Source: Liolophura sinensis
Taxonomy: Eukaryota; Mollusca; Polyplacophora; Chitonida; Chitonidae
Direction: 5' to 3'
DNA: 64,000 nt
Assembly: GCF_032854445.1 (NCBI RefSeq)
Contig: NC_088297.1
Location: 248,001 to 312,000, forward strand
Shown: positions 12,830 through 24,648 of the stretch, one piece after another
Layout of the letters: each line of letters starts with the position of its first letter
Numbering within the stretch: the first letter of the stretch is position 1
Program-made: the position numbers and the translations under genes
The notes under the pieces: generated by a model
Seen by the model: the letters and a program-made list of their open reading frames with translations, nothing else
Databases searched by the model: none
Told to the model about the DNA's origin: nothing

Positions 12830-14739
12830 TACTTATTTGAGCAGTCAGGTTTGTGGGTGGGGAAACCCGAGCACCCGGTGTACACCACTGACCTTTTCCC
12901 GTTACTGAACAAATCTAACTCTGTCGGGCTAAAGCCGCTCTCGAAACAGCCAGGCCCGGATTCCAGCAAACAACTACACGGCATCAGAGCAATTAAGGTC
13001 CAATAGTTTGTCTTCAACAAGAGTAACGCAAACCCATCGACATATTACTATTCTGTTTTTTGGCTTTCACTCAACTCGAAATACACATTTACGTACTTTT
13101 TTCACTGAAAAATATTATGTTTAATTAGGCAATGGTACATGTTCGGATCAAAAGAGAAGACATGTAGGCGGGTTCTTGTGGCCCCAAATGTGCAGCGAAA
13201 GTATCATTCTAGGTCTGGATTCCGAGGTCTGATCACAAATGACATCAGGTAGCCGCAATTATATGCTGAGGTCGGGAACCCGCTAGACAAGCTCGTCAGA
13301 GAATGGTTGAGAGAGCAAATAACCAGTTACCAAAATGATCGAAACAAAACACGAAATGTTTAATACAAGTTATTACAACAACTACTGGTTTTAGTTTTGA
13401 ATTTACACAAATAGGCAAGCTTGTATACCTAGCCTTTGATCAGTTTGAAGGGCTGACGCAGAGAAATAGGATATATCAAACTGGACAATAATTTTGGATA
13501 AATTGGCAATGAGGTGATGTACCCTTCATCACGACTAGCCTGCGACTTATCTTTGCTACCCAGAGCCATACAGAAGGCTTGTACCCTCATCCCTGAGCAC
13601 AAAGCCCCCTGTAAGTCACGTGGTAGGTCTGACAGGCCACCTCCCTAATCAGAACACGTGCTGGTCCCACGCGCTGTATCTGCACGTTGATGCCCTCGTT
13701 CCTTACCAGAACCACCGCGAACCAGATGTCATTAGAGCATATGCCTAGAAACTCAGGTGTTCCATCGTCGCGTATATTGCTGGTGAACTTTAAATCTTTT
13801 TGAGATAATCCCAGGGCTTTAAAGTATGTCACAATGACAGCTCGAATGGCGTGGAATGTAACCGACACAGGGCCGAGTACCAGCTGCTGGTATCTGTTTT
13901 GTCCGCAGGGTTTGCCCTGCAAAGAGATATCATTCAGATATTACTCTTGATATACTTGTGGAAAATCAAGCATGTTTTGATGGATTGTTTGGTGCCAGGA
14001 GAAACTGATCTAGGTATACAGATCTTTGAGAAGGGAATAACAGTTAAAAAGTCTGTATTCTGTTTGTCTTTTGTAAAACTGAATGAGTTTTCCTCACAGT
14101 ACTCACGTTTTCTATATGGATACTTCCGTCAAAGTTCATTTTTGTTGGCAACAGGTCCGTACAGCGTTTGATCCGTGCATCTATTTAAAGCAATAAATAT
14201 AAAAGATATTTTAAAGACAAACACAGAGGCCTTACTATAACGTAAAAGTGATGTTTTCCAGTTGTAGATTTTCGCTTTTGCTCTTCGTAAGTCCTTGGTG
14301 ACGATAAAAAACTGAATTGCATGTTGCCTTACGTGCAGCCTAACGCTCGTTGGAGACTACTTGTCTTTATGCGATGTGCTGTGCATATCTATACACTGGT
14401 AAGTGTCAAAGACAGGTGGTTTACGCTGGCGAACTCCAGTTTCTTTGAGCCTAAAAACTGACCCACATCGCATAGATAAGTGACTATAGTATTAAACATC
14501 AATTTAATGAGTAGATATGGAGTTAGGTCATTTGAACTCTGTACTCAATTGGTCAATGTACGTAATAGCAGAGCACTTAGTTGACTGTTTAGCGTTGTAC
14601 CAAGACAGACATCACTGCACTTATTCATTCCCAAATCTCGGACAGGCGCCCAAATGTAACACCGGATATATATATGAGGGAATGAGGCAGCTCATACACA
14701 AGCCACTGGATGTACAGGACATCATATAAGGACTCCCTC

Positions 14740-15330
14740 TGAAAATAGCTGCAACAGCAATATTTCCAGTAAAGAAACACAGGTGGCAAAGCCACGTTGT
14801 TCCTTCCGAAATCAACGTCCTGCGAGTGCCGAAAATATTTATTACAGTTCAAACTTACACTTTAGTCAAAGTAGTGACAATAAGAACATAACGGGCTTCC
14901 ATACTTTGTGACTTGGTATGTTGTGTACAGTCCAAAGCTACATAAATCTTATCCATTTAGTTCTCTCAATGTCACAGTGGTTAATTATCAGTATCAAGAA
15001 ACATTATTTAAAGCAACTCTCAATATAATAAGCAAACAAAAAGCCATAGTTTATCAAATCTAGACAACATAAAGTTTTTACAATGGCGCTACCATGGTAA
15101 CGATCGCTAATCGCCTGAAACTTCTGTTATGTCAGAACACTACAGTTCACTCAATGAAACAACCAAAATCACGTTACAGTTCATTCGGGAACCATTAAAT
15201 CTCATATTTGGCACATAGTACAGTGATAAAGATACCTGCAACAGCAATGTTTCCAGTAAAGAAACAGAGATGGCAAAGCCACGTTGTTCCTTCCGAAATC
15301 AACGTCCTGCGAGTGCGCCGACAAATTGTT
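14740..15330 (+). repeat. Direct repeat of about 94 bp, 490 bp apart
   Basis: 14748-14832 and 15236-15318 share CTGCAACAGCAAT, CCAGTAAAGAAACA, GGCAAAGCCACGTTGTTCCT and AACGTCCTGCGAGTG with few differences. They lie in the intron between exons 5 and 4 of pseudogene copy C. No such pair was seen at the matching place in copy A. Confidence 0.75.
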
Positions 15331-15996
15331 GCAAATTCGTAACTTACACAACAGAGAGTTAGCGGAATCGGACTACTAAATATAATAATATATTCAGCGT
15401 ATGTGTATATTTAAGAAAAAGAAAAATGTATAGATGGGGGGCACTACAACACTGCCTTACATAAGAATTCTTCTTGTTTTGTCGGTCACTTCACGACCGT
15501 TTGCCGTTGAAATATAGGCGCCATACCGAACATCCTATACATGATGCCCAGTAAACCCAGTTAGCCCAGTTAATCTAGGGCTGAACGGAGCATGCGTATA
15601 TGTTTTTGTGTATTTGAATTTGTGGAGTTTAAATTTATTCCACCTTAATTAATTGTTTTTAAATTCCCACCATTTAATTCACCAAGGCATTTCTGTGGTT
15701 CCGGAGCGACCTTCCTGTTGAGTAACTTCCTGTTTTGTCCACGCCCTGTAAAACCATGATAATCATTGCAAGAAACTTAACACAGAACCTGTTTTATGTT
15801 AGACATTTATCAAAATCAAATATTACTTTTAAATATCCAGTTAATTTAGTTTGGTGATTTGATATACTGTGAATGGGAAACAAAGCATGGTATGTCAATA
15901 TATCTAGTAAATATTAACTTTTTTGGAAAAAGCTTGATAAGAATTTTGGACCAAGGTCAAGGATAGACATAGCGCCGTCTTGGTTGAAGGGTAGAG

Positions 15997-16212
15997 AGCT
16001 CAGGTGATTAGTGTTCCAGCGCGGCGCAATGACCTAGGAGCTTCTCACCAATGAGTTCGCCGTGAGATCAAGTCCAACTCTCGTCGGCTTCCTCTCCTTC
16101 CGTAAATGGGAAGGTTGCCGGTTTCCACCCACCATAATGCTGGCCGCCGTCGTATAAGTGAAATATTCTTGAGTACGGCGTAAAACACCAATCAAAAAAA
16201 AAAAAACAAAAA
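15997..16212 (+). mobile_element. SINE family 1 (variant head), in intron 3 of pseudogene C
   Basis: Head GATTAGTGTTCCAGCGCGGC, box-B-like GATCAAGTCC, then CACCATAATGCTGGCCGCCG, TATTCTTGAGTACGGCGTAA and an A-rich tail at 16193-16212. It shares its unusual head and TCCGTAAATGGGAAGGTTGC with the SINE at 17345-17572, so both belong to one subfamily. Confidence 0.85.
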
Positions 16213-16614
16213 AAAAAACAAAACACATTAAACATCATCTAGGTGGCTATCTCAGTCCTTGTTCTCGTGTTCTTTCTCATTCATTGGAAAGAGGGACTGA
16301 AAAAAACTTACTAGTTTTCTTCTGTCTTCTCCAACACATGCTATACAAAAGTAACAAAGCTGTGACGATGAAATAACCTGCGCATAAAATAATATAAATA
16401 ATAATATTACTATTACATTACTGTTATTCGCGGCCAGTTTAAAAAGGAAAAGAGTGATAAATGTCACATTTTTTGTCACCGTAAAATAGTTGTTGATGTG
16501 TGGTCACATAGCAACTCCAGGTAACCGTTTTTTTTCAAAGTTTAGCTAACCTGAATATAGTGGATGATGGTTTACCTTCATTTATTATAACTGTGTTTTA
16601 CGCCATACTTTTAC

Positions 16615-16705
16615 TAGCCACGTACGACCGGACAAGTGGACTTGATCTCACGGCGACAGCATTAGTGAAAGGCTCCTGGGCTATTGTACCGTAATTGCTC
16701 ACAGG
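16615..16705 (-). mobile_element. Degraded SINE family 1 relic inside the gene family's intron 2
   Basis: On the minus strand it reads CAGGAGCCTTTCACTAATG and ATCAAGTCCACTTG. The same relic sits in intron 2 of copies A (48120-48230) and B (63330-63430), so it was inserted before the three loci separated. Confidence 0.65.
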
Positions 16706-16811
16706 TAAACACAGCTAGGGTAAGCCTGTCTTTTCATGGAATCTGCTAATCGGTTTATCATGATAGCCAACGTACAAGATCATTGATTAACAAACAACAT
16801 TAAAGCACTTA

Positions 16812-16925
16812 CGTAACTGTACTAGATCTTTGTGACGTCACAAAATCTATGACCTCTCAACGTCTGTGGCGTCACCGATAGGTCAACCGGAAGCTCTACA
16901 CATTGTGACAAATATACGGTCAATC
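16812..16925 (-). promoter_or_regulatory. Retained promoter region of pseudogene C
   Basis: On the minus strand this reads GTATATTTGTCACAATGTG, then GGTTGACCTATCGGTGACGC, then a perfect TGACGTCA palindrome (16833-16840) and AGATCTAGTAC. It aligns with 47350-47452 of copy A. Of the two CRE palindromes shared by A and B, one is kept and the other is damaged (reads GTGACGCCA). Confidence 0.6.
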
Positions 16926-17344
16926 TCCATTTGTCAACTCAGTGGCATGCTTTAGCAATAACCGCTGCTTAGCAATATTACAATATTCGTTTTTAGACAA
17001 GCCTGCCAACAGAGCATGTTCATTTTTTGCAAATATTTAACACCCAAACCTACTCAAGAAAAATAATTTAGAGGGTTAGTTTGCGCCTGATTGAGAAGTT
17101 TCTTGTAATATACCATGTTAATCTTGTCAATTTGAACTTATCTAACTTATCAATGTCATTATAATTAGACCCTTACTCTTTTCCTGTTCAACGAGGTCGA
17201 ACTGATATCCTGTATCTATGACAATAGGAAAAATATTGGAAGAAAACAAAACAAAAAGAAAAAACGAGAGAAAATAAAAAGAAAAAAGAAACAAAAAACG
17301 AATATATCAATATTTTATCAACATAATAGCTGCATTTCCAAAAA

Positions 17345-17572
17345 TGTATTTATTTCATTGGTGTTTCACGCTGTACTCAAGAATATTTCACTAATATGAC
17401 GGCGGGCTGCATTATGGTGAGAGGAAACCGGCAACCTTCCCATTTACGGAAGGAGAGGAAGCCGACGAGAGTTGGACTTGATCTCACGGCGAACTCATTG
17501 GTGAGAAGCTCCTAGGTCATTGCGCCGCGCTGGAACACTAATCACCTCGGCCGCGGTTAAGTAATTAACCAT
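17345..17572 (-). mobile_element. SINE family 1 (variant head), minus orientation
   Basis: It carries the landmarks of the SINE at 15997-16212 in the opposite orientation, including the TTCCGTAAATGGGAAGG body and GATTAGTGTTCCAGCGCGGC head. The two form inverted arms about 1.1 kb apart that enclose the C promoter. Confidence 0.85.
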
Positions 17573-17648
17573 CGCTCCTTTATTTTTGATATAAAAATGT
17601 TGGATTTTCACATTTTAGTTATGACTTATTTAAATCTAAGTTGGTACC

Positions 17649-17649
<1 letters not shown>

Positions 17650-17702
<53 letters not shown>
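17650..17702. repeat. (TA)n microsatellite
   Basis: About 26 uninterrupted TA dinucleotides, followed by ATTCCATTTTGGAATGGAAT, itself a short palindrome. Confidence 0.95.
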
Positions 17703-17704
<2 letters not shown>

Positions 17705-17811
17705 CATTTTGGAATGGAATGAACTTGACATTGACTGTATTGTTTGCGTTTAAGAAAAAGATTAATAATCTTTACAAATATTTATTATATGAACAAAATT
17801 GTATTTACATC

Positions 17812-18030
17812 ACCAATGTGGTCGCTATGAGTTCAAGTCCAGCTCATGCTAGCTTCCTCGCCGGCAGTACGGGGGAAGGTCTGTCGCCAACCTACGGAGG
17901 GTCGTGGGTTTTCCGCGGGCTCCGTCCGGTTTCCTCCCACCATACGGCTGGCCGCCGTCATATAAGTGAAATATTCTTGAGTACGGCATAAAACACCAAC
18001 AAATAAATAAATAAATAAATAAATAAATCT
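17812..18030 (+). mobile_element. SINE family 1, 5'-truncated
   Basis: It begins within the tRNA-like part (ACCAATGTGGTCGCTATGAG, box-B-like GAGTTCAAGTCC) and runs through CCGTCATATAAGTGAAATAT to a tail of seven AAAT units. It is inserted inside the copy-C version of repeat D. Confidence 0.85.
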
Positions 18031-19400
18031 TCCACCAGTGTTTCTATGTACACTTAAACTAGTTTTCGGTGTAAGTTTACATTACTTTACGGACTTCTGT
18101 ATGCCATTAGTAACACAACTTTTGTGTGTAAAATCTACACCATAAAGTGCTGATGTATACTGCTGTACCAACTCAGCACATAGCACAGTTCCCTGGGAAA
18201 ATAAAGAATATTTACTCGACCCTTTTATGAGCAGACAATCAACTTATCAGCCTCTGAGCAAATCCAAAATATCATGGGAGAAATAACACGGCATACTTCT
18301 GACTTTGACTGACGTGAGAACAGATGAGAACGTTTATATGTATATAGAATTCTTGTTGTCTGGCATGTAATGCATCCCGTTCTTCATTGCCTATTTGAAA
18401 GACCAGCCATCGATTGTGTTATGTCTTTCCTTGGCATAGCGTCAGAGAATAACGGCAGGTTCATGGCTTAAGTAACCCTGCCTGAGGCTGCCGTCTCTAA
18501 TAAAGATACAAGGCCGTTAACAACAGACGGTACAAGCTTGGCATGTCTCATGAATATAATACGAATTTACGGCTTTAATCCGTTTGGACATCGCTCCGTA
18601 AAGCATGCCGTCAGACAAAGTCGCAGGGAAATAGGCCATTAATCCAAAGCAGTGATTTTACTGCGGAGCTGAAAATTCCTCATTTTCTGGCAATCAACCC
18701 TTGCGAAATTGATGTTGTCGAAAGTATAGCCAAACGAAATTAGGTGGTATATGACGCTTGTTTTTTATGGCAACAATAAACCAATCGTTTTAGAAGGTGT
18801 AAATAATGGATACAAAAAGAGACAATAAACATTTTAGATAAGAATTCCCTCCCGCACAATTAGCGAGACTGAAGCTACATGGATATCTGGGTTTGCACAA
18901 GATGCTGCGAAACACAGCAAACTTCCCACTCGATATTAAGAGATGTGAAATTGACCATACCTATTAGGGTTCATATTCTGGGCTAAAGTAGGACTCATGC
19001 TCAGCTTATACTCAGGTGTATTCAAATTAATGACGCAAGACGACAAGGAAGCTAATGCTTTTCTCCAAAATCGCTCGAAGTTTTAAGGCAACCGGTTAGT
19101 TCGTCGAACTATATTTGTTTCAGATGGCTTGTTTATTTTCACTCCCACGTTAGCCTCAAGGCTTGAAAACTTGAGCAGGCTGCCTTGCATTGAATTTATT
19201 CATTCATTTATTTATTTGATTGGTCTTTTGTGCCGCACTCAAGAGTATTTCATTTGTGGTGGCTAGTATTAGGGTGAAACCGTCCAGAGCCCGTCCAGAG
19301 ACCGGTCGTTGTGATGTCGCACAGTTAACACAATTACTCGAATGTCTCAATGGTAAAGCAGCAGTGCGTAAAGCCACCGATATATCGATATCCTAGCTCT
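18030..19400 (+). repeat. Repeat D, copy at locus C
   Basis: Matches the reverse complement of 40850-41780 and parts of 61330-61990. Shared blocks are GTGTAAGTTTACATTACTTT, ACACCATAAAGTGCTGATGT, GAAAGTATAGCCAAACGAAA, ACATGGATATCTGGGTTTGC, TTCCCACTCGATATTAAGAG and GAGACATTCGAGTAATT-type sequence near 19330. The nature of the repeat is unknown. A truncated minus-strand SINE family 1 lies within it at 19196-19270. Confidence 0.65.
19196..19270 (-). mobile_element. SINE family 1 tail fragment
   Basis: TTATTTATTTGATTGGTCTT followed by GCCGCACTCAAGAGTATTTC is a diverged tail of SINE family 1 on the minus strand. Confidence 0.7.
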
Positions 19401-19419
19401 CTATTATGAAGACAATTTT

Positions 19420-20930
19420 CTACTTAAGCCTTGAATACAACCACTTGCAGACCCTCATGGAAAAGAATCGTCCTAAAAACTGCTGGTTCATGTTGCTAGG
19501 CATTTTAAAATTGAATAGTGTTGGGAGTAATACGTTTTCGTGATTGATTTTCAAAACATTGCTACAGAATAAGACGATATTTTGAAGTGTGTCCAAAAGA
19601 ATGGACAAAAAATTCAATCCATACACGCACGGAGGTCTTTTGTGCTCGATCGGTGTGCAACTTATTCCACTTAACCCTGGACTGAGATTGACTGAGTGTT
19701 TGATTGCTCTGAGAAAAACATCAAACTTTTGTAAGTTCCAAATCGAGCTTTCTCACATGCGACGTAAATTGTTTAGCAGTGAACGCGTTTGTTAGCGAGC
19801 CATGTCGAGCCAATTGACAGAAATTTTGGAGGAAGCGCTATCTAGTGAAATCTGGACATAAATATAAAGACTGAGATCGTAGAGAGTAAAGCCAGAGCAG
19901 CGATGAGAGTCTGGCAAATATCATAATATGCAAATCAATCCAAATTCAATTTACTCTAACAAACTAAGAGTAATCTTTTATTCCTTCCGCAAATAAGCTG
20001 CCACCAAAATACCGAGACATTTCGGCTCCATCACAGCCAGGCATTTACAGGCATACAGACGAAAACCGGCGGCTGGAAAAATAATATCAGGCAAAATCCG
20101 CGTGAGTATGGCAGAGACACGGTTCTACACAATGATTAGTAAGTGAGGGCAAATCTCCAGAAAATTACCCCGGGGGTGCGCTTACATAGTTTTATTTTCG
20201 TTCGAGGATTCACTCTATATCCTGTACCATTTTGACCGAAGAAATCAGCTGCTGCAAGGCTTCCGGAGTTTCTAGACGACACTCGTAGGACGCTTGTTTA
20301 CTACCGGCTATAATGACGTCCTCCTCAACAAAGCTAAAACTGACACAGGAAACCCTTCACTGAAGAGCCTCGAGGCATCTGACCTGTTCCAGATCAAATT
20401 ACAGTTTCAGTTTTCTTCACAAGGTAAACTGGTTTTCCACGAACGCCTTGCTAATGTTTGTAATAGTTGCCATTTGACACGAAGGACACGGAAATCACCA
20501 CTGTTTAAGAACGAAGTACTATTTTCATTATACTTTCCTGTTATTTCAAATATTCCGATTCTTGGTTTTGGTCGATATGCCCAGGTTATCATGCCAAAAA
20601 CACAAAGGAAAAGGTTTTCCGCTTTCCCGCGGCACAATTCCTTGTATAGAGAGCGCAGCTGGTTATCCGAATTATTCCTTTCGAACATTTATATCGTAAA
20701 TAACTTCACATTACAGGGTAACACCACATAATGCTCATATTTTGGAAGAAAAAATTGCCTCACAAAGTTAAGAAAATGGTCAGAAAGGAAAGGGCCCCTA
20801 GCAATTTTAATGAGTCTAAAAGGATTTACCGTTTAACCTCTCGTTTCAATATGCCAGACGATATTAACGGGGAAAAGGAGCTGTGAATAATGATGAAAAG
20901 CTAGCTTTGATGCTTTATGTTCTGTGCGAA
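19420..20930. other. Unassigned DNA
   Basis: The longest frame (145 codons at 20294-20731, +) has no domain, signal or splice support I can see. Nothing else recognised. Confidence 0.4.
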
Positions 20931-20939
20931 ACAGGCGAA

Positions 20940-23000
20940 TGCGTCATACAATCCAGCACAACAGTGAGATATATCGTGGAAAACAATGAAATACAACAAT
21001 TTTACAGTGGGATACAACATCGGAAACAATGAAGTACAACAAAGGGAACAATGAGATACAACATCAGAAACAATAAAGTACAACAAACGGAACAATGGGA
21101 TACAATATCGGAAACAATGAAGTACAATGAACAATGCGATACGACGGTATAACTATACAGAACGAAGTGAATAGTGAGATACAACAAGGGAAAACATAAG
21201 ATACAATCAAGTCAATGTTAAGATACAACGAGGAAAAGAATGAGATACAACGAGGAAAAGAATATGATACAACGGCGAGAAGAATGAGAAACAACGAGAC
21301 GAATGAGATACATTGAAGAGAAAAATGCGATAGAAGCAAGTGACCGGCTTCGTTCGCTCGGTTGGTAGTTTCGGCTTCGGGAGCGGTAGATCCAGAGTCA
21401 ATCCTAAGTCCGTTCAAACCTAAGACCTTAAAAGGAAAGGGGAAGTTGTAGCTTCCTCGATTCGCGTTCAACATTAAACGGATAGTGCAACGACCCATAT
21501 CAATATAATGGCTCGGGTGGGGAGGCTTACTTGCCTTCGGTAAGCCATCTCAGAGAAGCAGCACTAGATAAAAGAGCGGTGGAAATCTGTTCTGCAACAA
21601 GGAGGCACATTACATGCACCCTAAGGACTCCTTTGTCGCTATATGACTGAAAATTGGTTAAGTACGACATTAAACCCCAAGCACTCACTCACGTTCAACG
21701 AAATGAACAACGAGATAAAATGTGGGTGGGATGAGATACAGCGTGGGTGTTAAGAGGTAAAAAAAATGAACAATGAGATACAAAGGAAGGAAAAATGAAA
21801 CACAACGAGGGGAACAATGTGATAAAAAATTAGAATTAAATAATACAACGAGGAATGTGTAACGACGCAGTTAACAACGAGGCAAACCAAGGAGATACAA
21901 TGAAAACAGTGAGACACAACGACGTGAACAATGTTATAAAACGACGTGAACAATGTTATAAAACGTCGGTATAACGAGGTACAACGAATTGAACGAAGAA
22001 ATACGTCGAGAAAAACGTGACATACAAAGAAGTAAGTAAGGAAATACAATGAAATGAACATTAACACTCAATGGAGCAGAACAAAGAGACACAACGAAGT
22101 GAACAGTAAGACACAGCAGGCCGAACAATGAGGCACAACGAAGTGAACAATAATACACAATAAGCAGAACAATGAGACACAACGAAGTGAATAGTAAGAC
22201 ACAACATACACAACAATGAGATACAATGAAGTGAACAGTAATATACAACAAGCAGAACAATGAGACACAACGAAGTGAATAGTAAGACACAACATACACA
22301 ACAATGAGATACAATAAAGTGAACAGTTAGACACAACAAGCAGAACAATGAGATACATCGAAGTGAACAGTAAGACACAACAAGCACAAGAATGAGATAC
22401 ATGGAAGTGAACAGTAAGACACCTTGCAGAACAATGAGACGCAACGAAGTGAACAATAATACACAACAAGCAGAACAATGAGACACAACGAAGTAAACAG
22501 CTAGACACGACGAGCACAACACTGAGATACAGCGAAGTGAACATTGAGACACGACAAGCACAGCATTGAGACACAACGAAGTGAACATTGAGACACGACA
22601 AGCACAGCATTGAGACACAACGAAGTGAACAGTGAGACACAGCAAGCAGAACAATGAGATACAACGAAATGAACAGTAAGACACAGCAAGCAGAACAATG
22701 AGATACAACGAAGTGAACAGTGAGACACAGCAAGCAGAACAGTAAGATACGAGGTGAACAGTGAGACACAGCAAGCAGAACAATGAGATACAACGAAGTG
22801 AACAGTGAGACACAGCATGCAGAACAATGAAATACAACGAAGAGAATAGTAAGACACAACATAATACAACAATGAGACACAAATAAGAGATACACTGAGA
22901 ACAACGGGATACGAGTGGAACGATATGATACAATGAAGTAAAGAAAGAGATGCGAGATACTACGAGGGAAACAGTAGAACACGAAGAAGACAAAAAATAT
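20940..23000 (-). repeat. Minisatellite, 22-bp subunit in 44-bp units
   Basis: The best region (22080-22900) alternates two related 22-mers, one like ACAATGAGATACAACGAAGT and one like CAGTGAGACACAGCAAGCAG, giving a clear 44-base period (for example 22651 to 22695). Upstream (20960-21340, 21720-22060) the units are degenerate. Because 44 is not a multiple of 3 and stops are rare on the minus strand, overlapping frames of up to 329 codons appear in all phases; they are rich in C, S, L and V and are artefacts. A SINE family 2 interrupts the array. Confidence 0.9.
21355..21695 (+). mobile_element. SINE family 2, nearly full length, inserted in the minisatellite
   Basis: It starts in the tRNA-like head (GGTAGTTTCGGCTTCGGGAG, box-B-like AGAGTCAATCC), continues with GATAGTGCAACGACC and CAATATAATGGCTCGGG, and ends ACATTAAACCCCAAGCACTC with ACTCAC. 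Array-like sequence continues on both sides. Confidence 0.85.
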
Positions 23001-23360
23001 TGTTTTCTTTTTAAGTGAGTGATACATTCGTATATTGACATAAAAGTCAAAAGACATAAGTTTTATTCACAGAGTAACTAGAAAAACACGTTGAACGCCA
23101 GAAGACAAATGGGGATATGTTCAGCTGAGGCTTTTCCACAGGGTAGGCGTTAGTAAAGCCCATAAATTCTGACTGAGGACTGTGTTTACCTAATTTACTC
23201 CTATCAGGATAAGACCAGCCTATTGAAGAACAGGAGTGTACGAACATCCCTGGCGATTTGCGTTCTGCCTCAAGTCAATCTAGGTTTTTCTGCCTTAAAC
23301 AACACCCACCATCAATTAGGTGCGCTATCCGCTGCTCGTTACGTTCATAACCCTATGGCT
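23001..23360. other. Unassigned DNA
   Basis: Nothing recognised between the minisatellite and the next SINE. Confidence 0.4.
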
Positions 23361-23521
23361 TCAAATACCGAGTCTGCCAGCAACCTGCGGATGGTCGTGG
23401 GTTTCCCCCGGGCTCTGCCCGGTTTCCACCCACCATAATGCTGGCCGCCGTCGTATAAGTGAAATATTCTTGAGTACGGCGTAAAACACCAATCAAATAA
23501 ATAAATAAATCAAATACCGAG
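23361..23521 (+). mobile_element. SINE family 1, 5'-truncated, with target-site duplication
   Basis: A perfect 12-base duplication TCAAATACCGAG flanks the insert (23361-23372 and 23510-23521). The insert begins TCTGCCAGCAACCTGCGGAT, contains GGTTTCCACCCACCATAATG, and ends with an AAAT-repeat tail. The tRNA head is missing, as in incomplete reverse transcription. Confidence 0.9.
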
Positions 23522-24648
23522 ATGAAATTTAAGTCTAACCTACGCCAGTAGGTCAGATAATTTAAGAGCAAATATTGATGTTTACTCTGGAGTGAGCGTT
23601 TAGGTCAAGCTGGATTATGCTTTCTAGTCCAATTTACGACTTTCTCGGCAAATCCAATCGTAATCTGTTGGTTACTGGCTGCCCACAGGTTGCTTAGAAC
23701 AGACATCTGACGCATCTGGCGTGATATTTCATCGCTCGCGTATGAAAATTTAGTATTAATATACTTCATTAAACACATATGCTGATATTTTACAGATATT
23801 GCATATTATTACATATACATTTGTAACATTTGTCAAGCTTCGTCGGTATCTATCTCACAAAAGCATAACCATGAATTTTAATGACGTTTGAACCGCCAAA
23901 ACCTGCAAACTAATAAATATGTTTTGGAATACTTACATGCCTGGTTGGGGTGTCATGTATGGTGTCTTTGGCACGATACTTCAATGGTGGCAGCTTATTG
24001 GCCAGATGGAATGGCGCTTCTACAAGTAGACATAGTAAATGTACACACACTTAATGACCCCTCGTCGTTTCAAAAATTGTTACGGACGATGTGAAACCGA
24101 CATAGACAGGCATATACTTGAATTGGCACCACCCTTCGTCGAAGATCATATCGTAAGTTTTTCAAACCCTTCAAACCACAATACAAACGAATAATTCTCC
24201 TTCCTAACCCAACCGTTTCACATTGACATTACAAATTCCTGTCAGGGCAAGAGAAAGAATTTCGTAATGTCAGACATGTTTCAAATTGAACACAATAGCC
24301 GTAAGCCATATACATGCACTTATCAGTAAGCATGCACATGAATGTCGTGATATGCACAATTCATTCATAAATATGGTATTGCATTGGTATTTACACTGTG
24401 TACACAGTCTATATTTTACACGTTAGACATTACATTTTTAATAGTTTATTTGGGGTTTGACCTCAAAGGTGTCAATGTAACTTGTCATGGATCAAATTTT
24501 TCTCAAGGGGCAATACAAAACTCAATCCAGTGATTTGCCTGTGAGCGATCAGTGTGTCTCACAACATATGCAGTGGCAAATAGTTTCACTCGGTGTAATA
24601 CAAGTTACTCAGTGTCTATAAAACTTGCGTACATGTACATATATATTC
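23522..24648. other. Unassigned DNA
   Basis: No gene or repeat family recognised; short frames only. Confidence 0.4.

Larger units (their letters stand above)
13556..16377 (-). pseudogene. Third copy (C) of the membrane-protein gene, lacking exons 1-2
   Basis: This copy matches the gene at 47490-51097 on the minus strand. Exon 3 is 16312-16377 with an in-frame 12-base loss; it still codes a hydrophobic helix followed by CWRRQKKT. Exon 4 is 15683-15745, exon 5 is 14107-14180 and exon 6 is 13556-13916; each is flanked by AG and GT at the same places and phases as in copy A. Exon 6 has one extra G near the end, so it stops about 13 residues early; the original ending including the TAG lies just downstream in the other frame. 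Exons 1 and 2 are missing: sequence equivalent to 47452 jumps to the equivalent of 47993 at about 16810. Up to the frameshift the last-exon protein is about 84% identical to copy A. Without leader and ectodomain it is most likely a pseudogene, though the downstream exons could still be transcribed. Confidence 0.8.
12830..19400 (-). repeat. Locus copy C: inverted segmental duplication of 40.85-52.17 kb
   Basis: On the minus strand this region follows the order of 40.85-52.17 kb: repeat D (19.4-18.0 kb), the ATAACTAAAATGTGA block near 17.6 kb, the gene promoter, exons 3-6 of the gene, and the 3' flank (13.35-13.15 kb, TCGATCATTTTGGTAACTGG in both) to GGTGTACACCGGGTGCT near 12.88 kb. Copy A is longer because it carries a 5 kb block between repeat D and the promoter, including the Harbinger relic. 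The detailed parts are listed separately. Confidence 0.75.

Noticed and set aside
20294-20731. 145-codon plus-strand frame
   Set aside because: No recognisable domain, leader or splice support, and an opposing 93-codon frame overlaps it; probably chance.
22061-23057. Two minus-strand frames of 329 codons
   Set aside because: Both are read through the 22/44-bp minisatellite in different phases, with low-complexity C/S/L/V composition.
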